Of a stretch of 64,000 nucleotides of DNA, positions 34,221 through 42,754 are shown one piece after another. The notes beneath the pieces were generated by a model. The model had not been told where the DNA came from. It saw only the letters and a program-made list of their open reading frames with translations, and did not search any database. Numbering within the stretch: position 1 is the first letter of the stretch; every line of letters begins with the position of its first letter. Origin of the DNA: Stutzerimonas balearica DSM 6083 (GTDB taxonomy: Bacteria; Pseudomonadota; Gammaproteobacteria; Pseudomonadales; Pseudomonadaceae); contig NZ_CP007511.1 in the NCBI RefSeq assembly GCF_000818015.1, forward strand, positions 1,908,001 through 1,972,000, written 5' to 3'. Position numbers and translations under genes: made by a program.

Positions 34221-36429
34221 TCGTCCGGCCGTGACCATGCCCGGAGAAAACCTGCTGCCCAGCGATGCCGAGGTCGACGCGCTGGTCCGCGCCGAGCATG
34301 GCGATCCGTTCTCCATCCTGGGCCCGCACCCCGACGGCGATGGGCTGGTGATTCGTGCCTACCTGCCAAACGCACTCGGTGTCGAGGTGCTCGACCGTTC
34401 GGGGGGCACTGCACTGGGCGGCATGGAGCAGGGGCAGGTGCCGGGATTGTTCTTCATCCGTTTGGCCAACCCGCAACCCTACCTGTTGCGCATCCGCTGG
34501 GCCGGTGGTGAGCAGGTCACCGAGGACCCGTACAGCTTCGGGCCGCAGCTCGGCGAAATGGACATCTATCTGTTTGCCGAGGGTAATCATCGCCATCTGG
34601 GGCGGGCGTTCGGCGCCCAGCTGATGACGGTCGACGGTGTCGAGGGCGTTCGCTTCGCGGTCTGGGCGCCGAATGCGCGGCGCGTCTCGGTGGTGGGCGA
34701 TTTCAATGGTTGGGACGGGCGCCGCCATCCGATGCGGCTGCGCATTCCCGCGGGGGTCTGGGAGATCTTCATCCCCAGGCTCAGGCCTGGCGACCGCTAC
34801 AAATACGAGATTCTCGGCCCCGGCGGCGTGCTCCCGCTGAAGGCCGATCCGGTGGCACTGGCCACCGAGCTGCCACCGGGTACTGCCTCGGTGGTCGCTT
34901 CGCCATTGGACTACGAGTGGCGAGACGACAGTTGGCTGCAGCAGCGCATGGTGCGCCAGAAGGTTGACCAGCCGATGAGCATCTACGAGGTGCACGCCGG
35001 CTCCTGGCGGCGCGAGGGCGGCGATGACGGGCGGCTCTACAACTGGCACGAGCTGGCCGAGCGGCTGATCCCTTACGTGGTCGAGATGGGCTTCACCCAT
35101 ATCGAGCTGATGCCGATCATGGAGCACCCGTTCGGCGGTTCCTGGGGCTACCAGCCGCTCTCGCAGTTCGCGCCGAGCGCCCGTTACGGCTCGGCGCACG
35201 ATTTCGCCGCGTTCGTCGATGCCTGCCACAACGCCGGCATCGGCGTGATCCTCGACTGGGTACCGGCGCATTTCCCCACCGACGCTCATGGCCTGGGCGA
35301 TTTCGACGGTACCTCGCTGTACGAGTACGACCACCCATTCGAAGGCTTCCACCAGGACTGGGACACCTACATCTACAACCTTGGGCGCACCGAGGTGCAC
35401 GGCTTCATGCTGGCCTCGGCGTTGCACTGGCTGCGCGAGTTCCACGTCGACGGCCTGCGTGTGGATGCGGTCGCCTCAATGCTCTACCGCGACTATTCAC
35501 GCAAGGAAGGCGAGTGGATCCCCAACCGCCACGGCGGACGGGAGAACCTCGAGGCCATCGAGTTCCTGCGTCACCTCAACGACGTCGTTGCCCTCGAGGC
35601 GCCCGGCGCGATGGTGATTGCCGAGGAGTCCACCGCGTTCCCGGGGGTCAGCAAACCGACCAGCGAAGGCGGCCTCGGCTTTTCCTACAAGTGGAACATG
35701 GGCTGGATGCACGACTCGCTGAAGTACATCCAGGAAGACCCGGTCCACCGGCAGTACCACCACGACAAGATGACCTTCGGGATGGTCTACGCCTACTCGG
35801 AACACTTCGTGCTGCCGATCTCCCATGACGAGGTGGTGCACGGCAAAGGGTCGCTGATCGACAAGATGCCGGGCGACCGTTGGCAGATGTTCGCCAACCT
35901 GCGCGCCTATCTCGCGTTCATGTGGACGCATCCGGGCAAGAAACTGCTGTTCATGGGCTGCGAATTCGGCCAGTGGCGCGAGTGGAGCCATGACCGCGAG
36001 CTCGACTGGTTCCTGCTGGACGAACCGGACCACCGCGGCGCCCAGCAGATGCTGCGCGACCTCAACCGCCTGTACGGGCAGGAGCCGGCGCTGTACCAAC
36101 TGGATGCCGACCCGCGCGGTTTCGAATGGCTGATCGGCGATGATCGGGCCAACAGCGTGTTCGCCTGGTTGCGGCGCAGCGCGGCTGGCGACCCCTTGCT
36201 GGTGGTGTGCAATTTCACCCCGGTGGTGCGGGAAAACTACCGGATCGGCGTGCCCCTGGAAGGGCGCTGGCAGGAGATTTTCAACAGCGATGCCGCCTGT
36301 TACGGCGGGTCGAATGTTGGGAATGGTGGCAGCCTGGGCGTCGAGGCGACGCCCAGCCACGGCCAGGCGGTTTCGCTGAACCTGACACTGCCACCGCTTG
36401 GGGTGCTGATCTTCCGGCCAGAGGGCTAG
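34213..36429 (+). CDS. glgB: 1,4-alpha-glucan branching enzyme
   Basis: A 738-residue GH13 branching enzyme. Two N-terminal CBM48-like modules (first around [12 protein letters not shown], second around [23 protein letters not shown]) precede the catalytic barrel. The nucleophile is in [15 protein letters not shown], the acid in [14 protein letters not shown] and the third acid in [14 protein letters not shown]. Translation is coupled to treS by an eight-base overlap. Its stop (CTAG) is shared with the convergent gene on the other strand. Confidence 0.97.
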
Positions 36430-37286
36430 CTGGCCGGTGCGCCCCCGGGCAGCAACGAACGGGCGATCCACGGGCCGCGGTGCAGCAGCGCGTTATGCAG
36501 CTGCACCAGGTCAGCTCCGGCGACCCGACGAGCCTGCACATGGGCGGCCGTCTGAATGCCGCCGACGGAAAGCAGCGCCACCTGCGGCCCGCAGCTGGCC
36601 TTCAAGGCCGCGACCTGCGCACAGGCCTCGTACTGCGCGCTTGGTTGCTGCCAACGGCGATAGCGCGCGGCGGTCGCCGGTGGGCCGGGGTCATGCGCCG
36701 CGAGCAGGCCGTCGTAGCCTAAGGTCCGCAGTCGCTCGGTCAGCTCGAGCGGCACCTCGCCCGGCACACAACGCAGCTTGACCAGCAGCGGGACGTGTCG
36801 CCCGCTCTGCTCGCGCAGTCGATCGACCTGCTGACGCAGCAGCATGAGTACCTCGTGCAGCCGCGCTGGCTCAGCAAGCAGCGCGGCGCTAAGTGGACTC
36901 AGCAGGTTGAGCATCAGGTAGTCCGCCGCCTGCCAGGCGCGGGTGATTCCCTTGCGCAATGTCTCGGCGTCCGCCGCTACCGGCAACCCCAGATTGACAC
37001 CCAGTACGGCATCGCCCGGCTGCGTGCGCCAGCGCGGCAACCTGGCGATGTCGAAGGTGCCGAGTTCGCTGAAACCGAACCCCAGCCGGGCAGCGCCACG
37101 TCCCAGCTTGCCGTGCCTGTCGAAGCCGGCGGCGATGCCCAGCGGCGAAGGAAAGCTCAGCCCCATGACGCGAATGGCCTGGTGCCGCTGCGGCTGCGGC
37201 AGCGGGGCCACTCGCGCCGCCAGGCAGGTCGCCCCATACAGTGTGCGGTGGGCCAGGCGCCGGAAGTCGATCGAGAGGTCAGGCAT
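36426..37286 (-). CDS. Diverged dihydroorotate-dehydrogenase-like (PyrD-like) flavoprotein
   Basis: About 286 residues, shorter than PyrD (~340). Recognisable PyrD elements are [14 protein letters not shown] near 47-60, [11 protein letters not shown] near 68-78, and the FMN-phosphate region [11 protein letters not shown]...[16 protein letters not shown]. The helix-strand that binds orotate is altered: the INRMGFNN segment is absent, and ISSPNTPGLR is replaced by [12 protein letters not shown], which keeps the base-position Ser but loses the downstream Asn. The TNTT strand is AAHDPG. It therefore probably binds FMN but not orotate. It overlaps the upstream aminotransferase gene by eight bases and ends the second pqq operon. 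Confidence 0.72.
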   Translation of the reverse strand: MPDLSIDFRRLAHRTLYGATCLAARVAPLPQPQRHQAIRVMGLSFPSPLGIAAGFDRHGKLGRGAARLGFGFSELGTFDIARLPRWRTQPGDAVLGVNLGLPVAADAETLRKGITRAWQAADYLMLNLLSPLSAALLAEPARLHEVLMLLRQQVDRLREQSGRHVPLLVKLRCVPGEVPLELTERLRTLGYDGLLAAHDPGPPATAARYRRWQQPSAQYEACAQVAALKASCGPQVALLSVGGIQTAAHVQARRVAGADLVQLHNALLHRGPWIARSLLPGGAPAS

Positions 37287-38379
37287 TGCGCTTCTCGAAC
37301 GCACGCATGAACGAGACCAACCGGGCGACGCCCTCCACTGGCATGGCGTTGTAGAGGCTGGCCCGCACGCCTCCCAGGGCGCTGTGACCTTGCAGGTTAT
37401 GCAGGCCGCTGCGTTCGGCCTGCTGCAGGAATGGCGCCAGGAGCGAGTCGTCGGTCAGTTCGAAGCAGACATTCACGGTTGAGCGATCCTCGTGGCGGAT
37501 GGCGCAGCGGTAGAGCCCGCTGGCGTCGATGCAGTCATACAGCTGCCGGCTGCGCTCACGGCAGCGTTGCGCCATCGCCGTCACGCCGCCACGCCCGGCG
37601 ATCCAGTGCAGCATGCGATTGGTGCAATAGAGCGCAAGCGTCGGCGGAGTGTTGAAGCGGCTGTGCTGTTCGGCGAGCACCTGGTAGCTGAAGGCGCTGG
37701 GCAGCCCCGCGCGCGGGGCATGGAGCAGGTCGCGCCGGACGATCAGCAGGCACAGCCCGGGCACTCCCAGGTTTTTCTGGGTGCTGGCGTAGATCATGCC
37801 AAAGCGCTCGACCGGGATCGGTCGGGTGAGCAGGTCCGAGGTCATGTCGGCTACCAGCGGCACCGCCAGTTCGGGAAAAGCCTGCATCTGCAGGCCGCTG
37901 CCGGTTTCGTTGCTGGTCACGTGGCAGTAGCCCGCATCGGCTGGCACCTGCCAATCCCGGCTCGGCGGCATGGCGGTGTAGCCGGTGGCCTCGCCGCTCG
38001 CGGCCAGCCTCGCCGGCGCGTGGCGGCAGGCTTCGATGAAGGCCTTGCGCGACCAGTGGCCGGTCACCAGGTAGGCCGCCGATTGCCCGGCGGCCAGGAG
38101 ATTCAGCGGCAGCAGGCCGAACTGGGCGGAGGCGCCGCCCTGGGCGAACAGCACCTCATAGTCGGGCGGTATCGCCAGCAGCGTGCGCAGCAGCCCCTCG
38201 GTCTCGTCCATCAATTGGCGAAAGCCGGCGCCGGTGAAGGGCTGCTCGAGCAGCGGCACACCGCAGGCGGGCGCTTGGGTGAGCCAATCGGCCAGTTGCA
38301 GGCGTACCTCGGTCGGCAACATCGCCGGCCCGGCGGCGAAGTTGTAGCGCTCGGCGCGCTCAGAACAGATGCAGGCCAT
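37279..38379 (-). CDS. SerC-like PLP-dependent aminotransferase
   Basis: A 366-residue class V aminotransferase of the phosphoserine aminotransferase family: RYNFAAGPAMLP at residues ~9-20, LFAQGGASAQFGLLPLNLL, CHVTSNETGSGLQM, and the PLP lysine in YASTQKNLGVPGLC. It is a paralog placed in an operon with PqqA/D/E homologs rather than the usual serC context. The ATG 38379 overlaps the upstream membrane-protein gene by 20 bases, and its stop overlaps the flavoprotein start. It may act on phosphoserine, but a role in amino-acid or peptide tailoring is also possible. Confidence 0.82.
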   Translation of the reverse strand: MACICSERAERYNFAAGPAMLPTEVRLQLADWLTQAPACGVPLLEQPFTGAGFRQLMDETEGLLRTLLAIPPDYEVLFAQGGASAQFGLLPLNLLAAGQSAAYLVTGHWSRKAFIEACRHAPARLAASGEATGYTAMPPSRDWQVPADAGYCHVTSNETGSGLQMQAFPELAVPLVADMTSDLLTRPIPVERFGMIYASTQKNLGVPGLCLLIVRRDLLHAPRAGLPSAFSYQVLAEQHSRFNTPPTLALYCTNRMLHWIAGRGGVTAMAQRCRERSRQLYDCIDASGLYRCAIRHEDRSTVNVCFELTDDSLLAPFLQQAERSGLHNLQGHSALGGVRASLYNAMPVEGVARLVSFMRAFEKRNA

Positions 38380-38863
38380 GACTGCCGGCCGCCATCGAAA
38401 GCAACAAGGGAAAGGACAGGATGGTGTTGCTGCGCGAGGAGAGAAAGGTGATCCGCGAGCAACGAACCCGCTCTTCGAGCGTCGCCGGGACAAAGCCAAG
38501 CAGCTTTTTCTGATGCGGCCAGAGCACCAGCCAGAGGTTGAGCAGCATCAGCGTACCGATCCAGGCGCCGAGGCCGATCACCGCCAGCGGCCCTTCGAGC
38601 AGCAGCGCATCGGGTAGCCAGCCGCGCTGCCAGAGCATGAACATGCCCGAGGCCCAGACGACCAGCGAGGCGTAGCGGAATATGCCGTGTTCACGTTTCA
38701 TCCGCGCTTCCAGGTCGCGGTTCAGCGTGGCGACGTCGATTCCGTTCTGCAACGGAACGAAGCGCGGGTTCTGTATGAAGTTGGCGTAGTTGTGGCCGAC
38801 CCAGACGAGCGCAAAGAGCAGGTGCGCGTACCGGGCCAGTACGTCGAGCAGTGGCAGTTGCAT
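38360..38863 (-). CDS. Small four-helix membrane protein resembling the PuuD (urate hydroxylase) membrane domain
   Basis: A 167-residue protein with about four transmembrane helices. Conserved histidines lie in RYAHLLFALVWVGHNYANFIQNP near the N-terminus, in KREHGIFRYASLVVW, and in SMAAGSHGLHLF at the C-terminus. The pattern and the FIQNPRF/REHGIFRY segments resemble the membrane domain of PuuD/Urate_ox_N proteins, which may bind heme through such histidines; it is far shorter and lacks a cytochrome c domain. Identity is tentative. It lies between the small peptide gene and the SerC-like gene. Confidence 0.62.
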   Translation of the reverse strand: MQLPLLDVLARYAHLLFALVWVGHNYANFIQNPRFVPLQNGIDVATLNRDLEARMKREHGIFRYASLVVWASGMFMLWQRGWLPDALLLEGPLAVIGLGAWIGTLMLLNLWLVLWPHQKKLLGFVPATLEERVRCSRITFLSSRSNTILSFPLLLSMAAGSHGLHLF

Positions 38864-38949
38864 CGGGCGCCTCCAGGGCGTTGGTCTGACGAGGTCGGGC
38901 CGTCGGCGCATTCGATGCGCCTGGCCTGCGGGCGGTGTGGTTCGTGCAT

Positions 38950-38979
38950 GGGGCCCGCCGGGTGCCGGCGTGCGGCCCC
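38950..38979. repeat. GC-rich hairpin inside the second pqq operon
   Basis: Two stacked stems, GGGGCC/GGCCCC and CGCCGG/CCGGCG, with a three-base loop and a three-base bulge, in the 129-base gap between the 30-residue peptide gene and the PuuD-like gene. No T run follows, so it could be an mRNA-processing or partial attenuation element rather than a terminator. Confidence 0.55.
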
Positions 38980-38992
38980 TTGGGTCAGGCCG

Positions 38993-39085
38993 CTAGATCA
39001 CCCAGCTCAACAACAGGTAGCAGCCGAGCGTCAGCGCAAGACCGGCGCTGACGGTTCCGCCGAACGAGTCATGGGGCAGTTTCAA
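38993..39085 (-). CDS. Candidate 30-residue single-pass membrane peptide
   Basis: A short frame starting at TTG (39083-39085) inside the last codons of pqqE, with AGGGGG about seven bases upstream, and stopping at TAG (38993-38995). The peptide begins MKLPHDSFGG, followed by one hydrophobic span of about 20 residues (TVSAGLALTLGCYLLLSWVI). The basic start and clean transmembrane helix support a real product, for example a small subunit or stabiliser for the adjacent four-helix membrane protein. The start is not certain. Confidence 0.5.
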   Translation of the reverse strand: MKLPHDSFGGTVSAGLALTLGCYLLLSWVI

Positions 39086-40214
39086 GCTCTACCCCCTGGC
39101 TGGCGTGTCTGGCGATCAACTGGCCCGGCGCGCGCGTGGCATCCTCGGCGAGTTGTACGGCCTGCTGGATCACCTGATGCCTGGGTGACTTGCTGCACGC
39201 CGGATCGGTGTTGGCGCCATTGCCGGTCAGCAGCAGGGCCTGGCAGCGGCAGCCGCCGAAGTCCTTTTCCTTTTCGTCACAGCTACGGCAGGGCTCTGGC
39301 ATCCAGGCATCGCCGCGGTAGAGATTGAAGACGGGGGAGTCATGCCAGATCTGCTCGAGGCGCTGCTGGCGTACGTTGGGAAACTGGAGATCCTTGAAGT
39401 TGCTGGCCTGGGAGCAGGGCAGCACGTTGCCGTTCGGCGCGATGGTGACGTGGATCGCACCCCAGCCGTTCATGCAGGCCTTGGGCCGGCCCTCGTAATA
39501 GTCAGGGATGACGAAGAAGATGGTTAGCCGGTCGCCATAGCATTGCCGTGCTCGCTGCACCTCGGCTTCGGCGCCCTGCAGCTGCTCGCGCGTGGGCATC
39601 AGTTCGTCACGGTTGAGCAGGGCCCAGTTGTAGTACTGCACGTTGGCCAGCTCGACGTACTCGATTCCCGGCTCGACGGCCAGCTCGATGATGTGCGGGA
39701 TCTGGCCAATGTTCTGCCGGGTGATCGGCACGTTGAGCACCATGGGAAAGTCCAGCGACTTGATCAGTCGGGCCATGCGCAGCTTGCGCTCCCAGGCGTC
39801 GACCCCGGCCAGTTGGCGCGCCACGTTGCGGTCGGTGGACTGGAAACCGAGCTGGACGTGCCGCAGCCCGGCGGCTTTCAGGGCGTGCAGCCTGGCTTCG
39901 GTCAGGCCGATGCCGGAGGTGATCAGGTTTGTGTAGTAGCCCATGCGATCGGCTTCGGCGACGAGGGTTTCCAGATCCTTGCGCAGGGTCGGTTCGCCAC
40001 CGGAGAAACCGATCTGCATGGCGCCCATGGCGCGCGCCTGGGCCATCACGTCGATCCACTCCGCCGTGCTCAGTTCGTCCTGGCGATAGTCCGCGAAGTT
40101 GCGTGGGTTGCTGCAGAACACGCACTGCAGCGGGCATTGGTAGGTCAGCTCCAGCAGCACCCAGACCGGGTTGCCGCTGCCGTCAAGCCTTAGCTCTGAT
40201 CCAGCCTTTGCCAT
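39069..40214 (-). CDS. pqqE: PqqE-family radical SAM peptide cross-linking enzyme (second copy)
   Basis: A 381-residue radical-SAM/SPASM protein. C27, C31 and C34 in YQCPLQCVFCSNP bind the catalytic cluster; GFSGGEPTLRKD is the SAM-binding GGE region. The SPASM cysteines follow the PqqE pattern: [42 protein letters not shown] and ACSK. PqqE joins Glu and Tyr side chains of PqqA by a C-C bond. It is clearly diverged from the second, rightward pqqE in this window. It overlaps the upstream pqqD by 32 bases. Confidence 0.88.
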   Translation of the reverse strand: MAKAGSELRLDGSGNPVWVLLELTYQCPLQCVFCSNPRNFADYRQDELSTAEWIDVMAQARAMGAMQIGFSGGEPTLRKDLETLVAEADRMGYYTNLITSGIGLTEARLHALKAAGLRHVQLGFQSTDRNVARQLAGVDAWERKLRMARLIKSLDFPMVLNVPITRQNIGQIPHIIELAVEPGIEYVELANVQYYNWALLNRDELMPTREQLQGAEAEVQRARQCYGDRLTIFFVIPDYYEGRPKACMNGWGAIHVTIAPNGNVLPCSQASNFKDLQFPNVRQQRLEQIWHDSPVFNLYRGDAWMPEPCRSCDEKEKDFGGCRCQALLLTGNGANTDPACSKSPRHQVIQQAVQLAEDATRAPGQLIARHASQGVELETAP

Positions 40215-40476
40215 GGGATACCTCCAGGAAGTTCAGGACGCCGGCCCTTACGGCCGCCGGGTCGGATGCGCTGTAACTGTGCGCGAGCGATTCGATCAGC
40301 TCAGCCACCGTGGTCTTGCCGTCGCAGCGCTTGAGTATTTCGCCGCCGCTGGCGTTGAGCTTCACGATGCCCTCGGGGTAGAGCAGCACATGGGCCTGCT
40401 GCGATTCCTCCCAGCGAAACAGGAAAGGCGAGCGAATCTCGTAACGGGTGGTTGGCGATGGGGTTGTTGTTGTCAT
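40183..40476 (-). CDS. pqqD: PqqD-family peptide chaperone (second copy)
   Basis: A 97-residue winged-helix protein that binds the precursor peptide and presents it to PqqE. The family core is visible: [36 protein letters not shown], split near residues 31-66, then a C-terminal FLEVSHGKGWI. A Thr/Pro-rich 10-residue N-terminal extension precedes RYEIRSPFLFRWEE. AGGAAC lies ahead of ATG 40476. Confidence 0.88.
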   Translation of the reverse strand: MTTTTPSPTTRYEIRSPFLFRWEESQQAHVLLYPEGIVKLNASGGEILKRCDGKTTVAELIESLAHSYSASDPAAVRAGVLNFLEVSHGKGWIRAKA

Positions 40477-40535
40477 GGCCAGTTCCTCGTCTGACCGGCG
40501 CGGCGATGGCGTGGCGCCGCCGCGCCGGCATGGGC

Positions 40536-40610
40536 TCAGCGAACGTAGACGTACGCGGTGACTTCGAAGCCCAGACGCAGGTCGCAGAACTCTGGATCGA
40601 TCCACTGCAT
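40536..40610 (-). CDS. pqqA: PqqA-family precursor peptide (second copy)
   Basis: A 24-residue precursor starting MQWIDPEFC and ending DLRLGFEVTAYVYVR. The Glu (16) and Tyr (20) that PqqE links are present in the E-V-T-A-Y spacing. It differs from the standard precursor in this window ([16 protein letters not shown]) at the N-terminal half and at the residues after the cross-link Tyr, where a second Tyr (22) appears. GAGGAG precedes the ATG. It heads the leftward cluster. Confidence 0.85.
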   Translation of the reverse strand: MQWIDPEFCDLRLGFEVTAYVYVR

Positions 40611-41013
40611 GGCGGTTCTCCTCTAGCGGTTTCAGGGGTGTGTCGCGGTGTCGCGTTTCGAAACTAAGCCGGGAGTCTGCTCACCCTAATAGGACTTTTG
40701 GGTCGATTCCTTCGGCTGTTGGTCCTGGTTTTTCGCGGGCTCGGATTTATTTGCCGAGCGCGCTGCCAGGCTTGTCTGCGGTCAATGACAGGGCGGGTTT
40801 GGCGCCTAGCATGAGCGGTTTTTTTTCGCGTTTTCGCCGCGCTCGGAGGCCGCCGCGCCGCTGCGGCGAACCTTGGCATCTACTACCAAATGAGGAACCC
40901 ATCGCTGCCATGGGGGCATACCTGGGCCTTCATGGCACTGCCTAAGATCGGTCCATGCCCTGTGCCCGCTGGCGCAGGCTCTACAAGCAGAAAGAAAGAG
41001 AGAGGCCGCATCC
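40611..41013. promoter_or_regulatory. Divergent control region between the second pqqA and exaC
   Basis: About 403 bases with no gene. On the exaC side, ACTACCAAATG at 40882-40892 resembles ACTACCAATG upstream of the rightward pqqA. On the pqqA side there are the palindrome GTTTCGAAAC (40655-40664) and CCTAATAGGAC at 40685. A T-rich tract lies at 40814-40825. Both operons probably respond to alcohol-oxidation signals, but no boxes can be assigned with confidence. Confidence 0.55.
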
Positions 41014-42534
41014 ATGATCTACGCACAACCCGGTACGCCAGGCGCCGTCATTTCCTTCAAGCCGCGCTACGGCAACTACATCGGTGGTGAGTTTGTCCCG
41101 CCGGTCAAGGGTGAGTACTTCGTCAACACCTCGCCGGTAAACGGTGAAGTCATCGCCGAGTTTCCGCGTTCCGGTGCCGAAGACATCGAAAAGGCGCTGG
41201 ATGCCGCCCACGCTGCTGCCGACGCCTGGGGACGCACCTCGGTTCAGGATCGCGCCAACATCCTGCTGAAGATTGCCGATCGCATCGAAGCCAACCTGGA
41301 AAAGCTCGCTGTCGCCGAAACCTGGGACAACGGCAAGGCCGTGCGCGAAACCCTGAACGCCGACGTGCCGCTGGCTGCCGACCACTTCCGCTACTTCGCC
41401 GGCTGCATCCGTGCGCAGGAAGGCTCGGCCGCCGAGATCAACGAGCACACCGCTGCCTACCATTTCCACGAGCCGCTGGGCGTGGTCGGCCAGATCATTC
41501 CGTGGAACTTCCCGCTGCTGATGGCCGCGTGGAAGCTGGCTCCGGCCCTGGCTGCCGGCAACTGCATCGTGCTCAAGCCGGCCGAGCAGACTCCGCTGTC
41601 GATCATGGTCCTGATCGAGGCCATCGGTGATCTGCTGCCGGCGGGCGTGCTGAACATCGTCCAGGGCTTCGGTCGTGAAGCCGGCCAGGCACTGGCGACC
41701 AGCACCCGCATCGCCAAGATCGCCTTCACCGGTTCGACCCCGGTGGGCTCGCACATCATGCGGTGCGCGGCCGAGAACATCATTCCGAGCACCGTGGAAC
41801 TGGGTGGCAAGAGCCCGAATATCTTCTTCGACGACATCATGAATGCCGAGCCGGCCTTCATCGAGAAAGCCGCCGAAGGCCTGGTGCTGGCCTTCTTCAA
41901 CCAGGGCGAAGTGTGCACCTGCCCGTCGCGCGCGCTGATCCAGGAATCGATCTACGAGCCCTTCATGGAAGTGGTGATGAAGAAGATCAAGGCGATCAAG
42001 CGCGGCAACCCGCTGGATACCGACACCATGGTCGGCGCCCAGGCGTCCGAGCAGCAGTTCGACAAGATTCTCTCCTACATGGAAATCGCCCAGCAGGAAG
42101 GCGCGCAGATCCTCACCGGCGGCGCGGCCGAGAAGCTCGAAGGCGGCCTGGCCAGCGGTTATTACATCCAGCCGACCCTGATCAAGGGCGACAACAAGAT
42201 GCGTGTGTTCCAGGAAGAGATCTTTGGCCCGGTGGTCGGCATCACGACCTTCAAGGACGAAGCCGAGGCCCTGGCCATCGCCAACGATACCGAGTTCGGC
42301 CTGGGTGCCGGCGTCTGGACCCGCGATATCAACCGTGCCTACCGCATGGGTCGTGGCATCAAGGCCGGCCGCGTCTGGACCAACTGCTACCACCTGTACC
42401 CGGCGCATGCCGCGTTCGGTGGCTACAAGAAGTCCGGCGTTGGCCGCGAAACCCACAAGATGATGCTCGACCACTATCAGCAGACCAAGAACCTGCTGGT
42501 CAGCTACGACATCAACCCGCTGGGTTTCTTCTGA
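41014..42534 (+). CDS. exaC: NAD+-dependent aldehyde dehydrogenase (acetaldehyde/ethanol oxidation)
   Basis: A 506-residue class 3-like aldehyde dehydrogenase. Landmarks are the NAD-fold region [23 protein letters not shown] [12 protein letters not shown], the general-base Glu in [14 protein letters not shown], and the catalytic Cys in [15 protein letters not shown]. Neighbouring pqq, ercA and ercS genes make it the ExaC-type enzyme that oxidises acetaldehyde from quinoprotein ethanol oxidation; the quinoprotein alcohol dehydrogenase itself is not in the window. A strong terminator lies downstream. Confidence 0.9.
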   Translation: MIYAQPGTPGAVISFKPRYGNYIGGEFVPPVKGEYFVNTSPVNGEVIAEFPRSGAEDIEKALDAAHAAADAWGRTSVQDRANILLKIADRIEANLEKLAVAETWDNGKAVRETLNADVPLAADHFRYFAGCIRAQEGSAAEINEHTAAYHFHEPLGVVGQIIPWNFPLLMAAWKLAPALAAGNCIVLKPAEQTPLSIMVLIEAIGDLLPAGVLNIVQGFGREAGQALATSTRIAKIAFTGSTPVGSHIMRCAAENIIPSTVELGGKSPNIFFDDIMNAEPAFIEKAAEGLVLAFFNQGEVCTCPSRALIQESIYEPFMEVVMKKIKAIKRGNPLDTDTMVGAQASEQQFDKILSYMEIAQQEGAQILTGGAAEKLEGGLASGYYIQPTLIKGDNKMRVFQEEIFGPVVGITTFKDEAEALAIANDTEFGLGAGVWTRDINRAYRMGRGIKAGRVWTNCYHLYPAHAAFGGYKKSGVGRETHKMMLDHYQQTKNLLVSYDINPLGFF

Positions 42535-42639
42535 TCTGATCGGCCCGGCGCGTTCGCTCCAGCGCGCCGGTTATTTGCAAGCACCCAAGGTGCACGGCTG
42601 CCGTCGGCCTCCCTCCCATGCACCCGGCAGCTTTATTGC

Positions 42640-42670
42640 AACGCGGCTTCGGCCGCGTTCTTTTTTTTTT
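42640..42670 (+). terminator. Rho-independent terminator of exaC
   Basis: A perfect 8-base-pair stem, AACGCGGC/GCCGCGTT, with tetraloop TTCG, followed by C and ten T. This ends the exaC transcript and isolates it from the ene-reductase gene. Confidence 0.93.
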
Positions 42671-42754
42671 CAGCAGGTCCCCGGCCATCGCCCACGGCGA
42701 ACTCGGCCCGCTTGGCGGTCTCTGAAAGGCATATCCCCCCAGCAGGAATCCGAT

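Noticed and set aside
40900..40960. Possible sigma-54 promoter upstream of exaC (TGGCAC)
   Set aside because: The GC dinucleotide expected ten bases after GG is missing.
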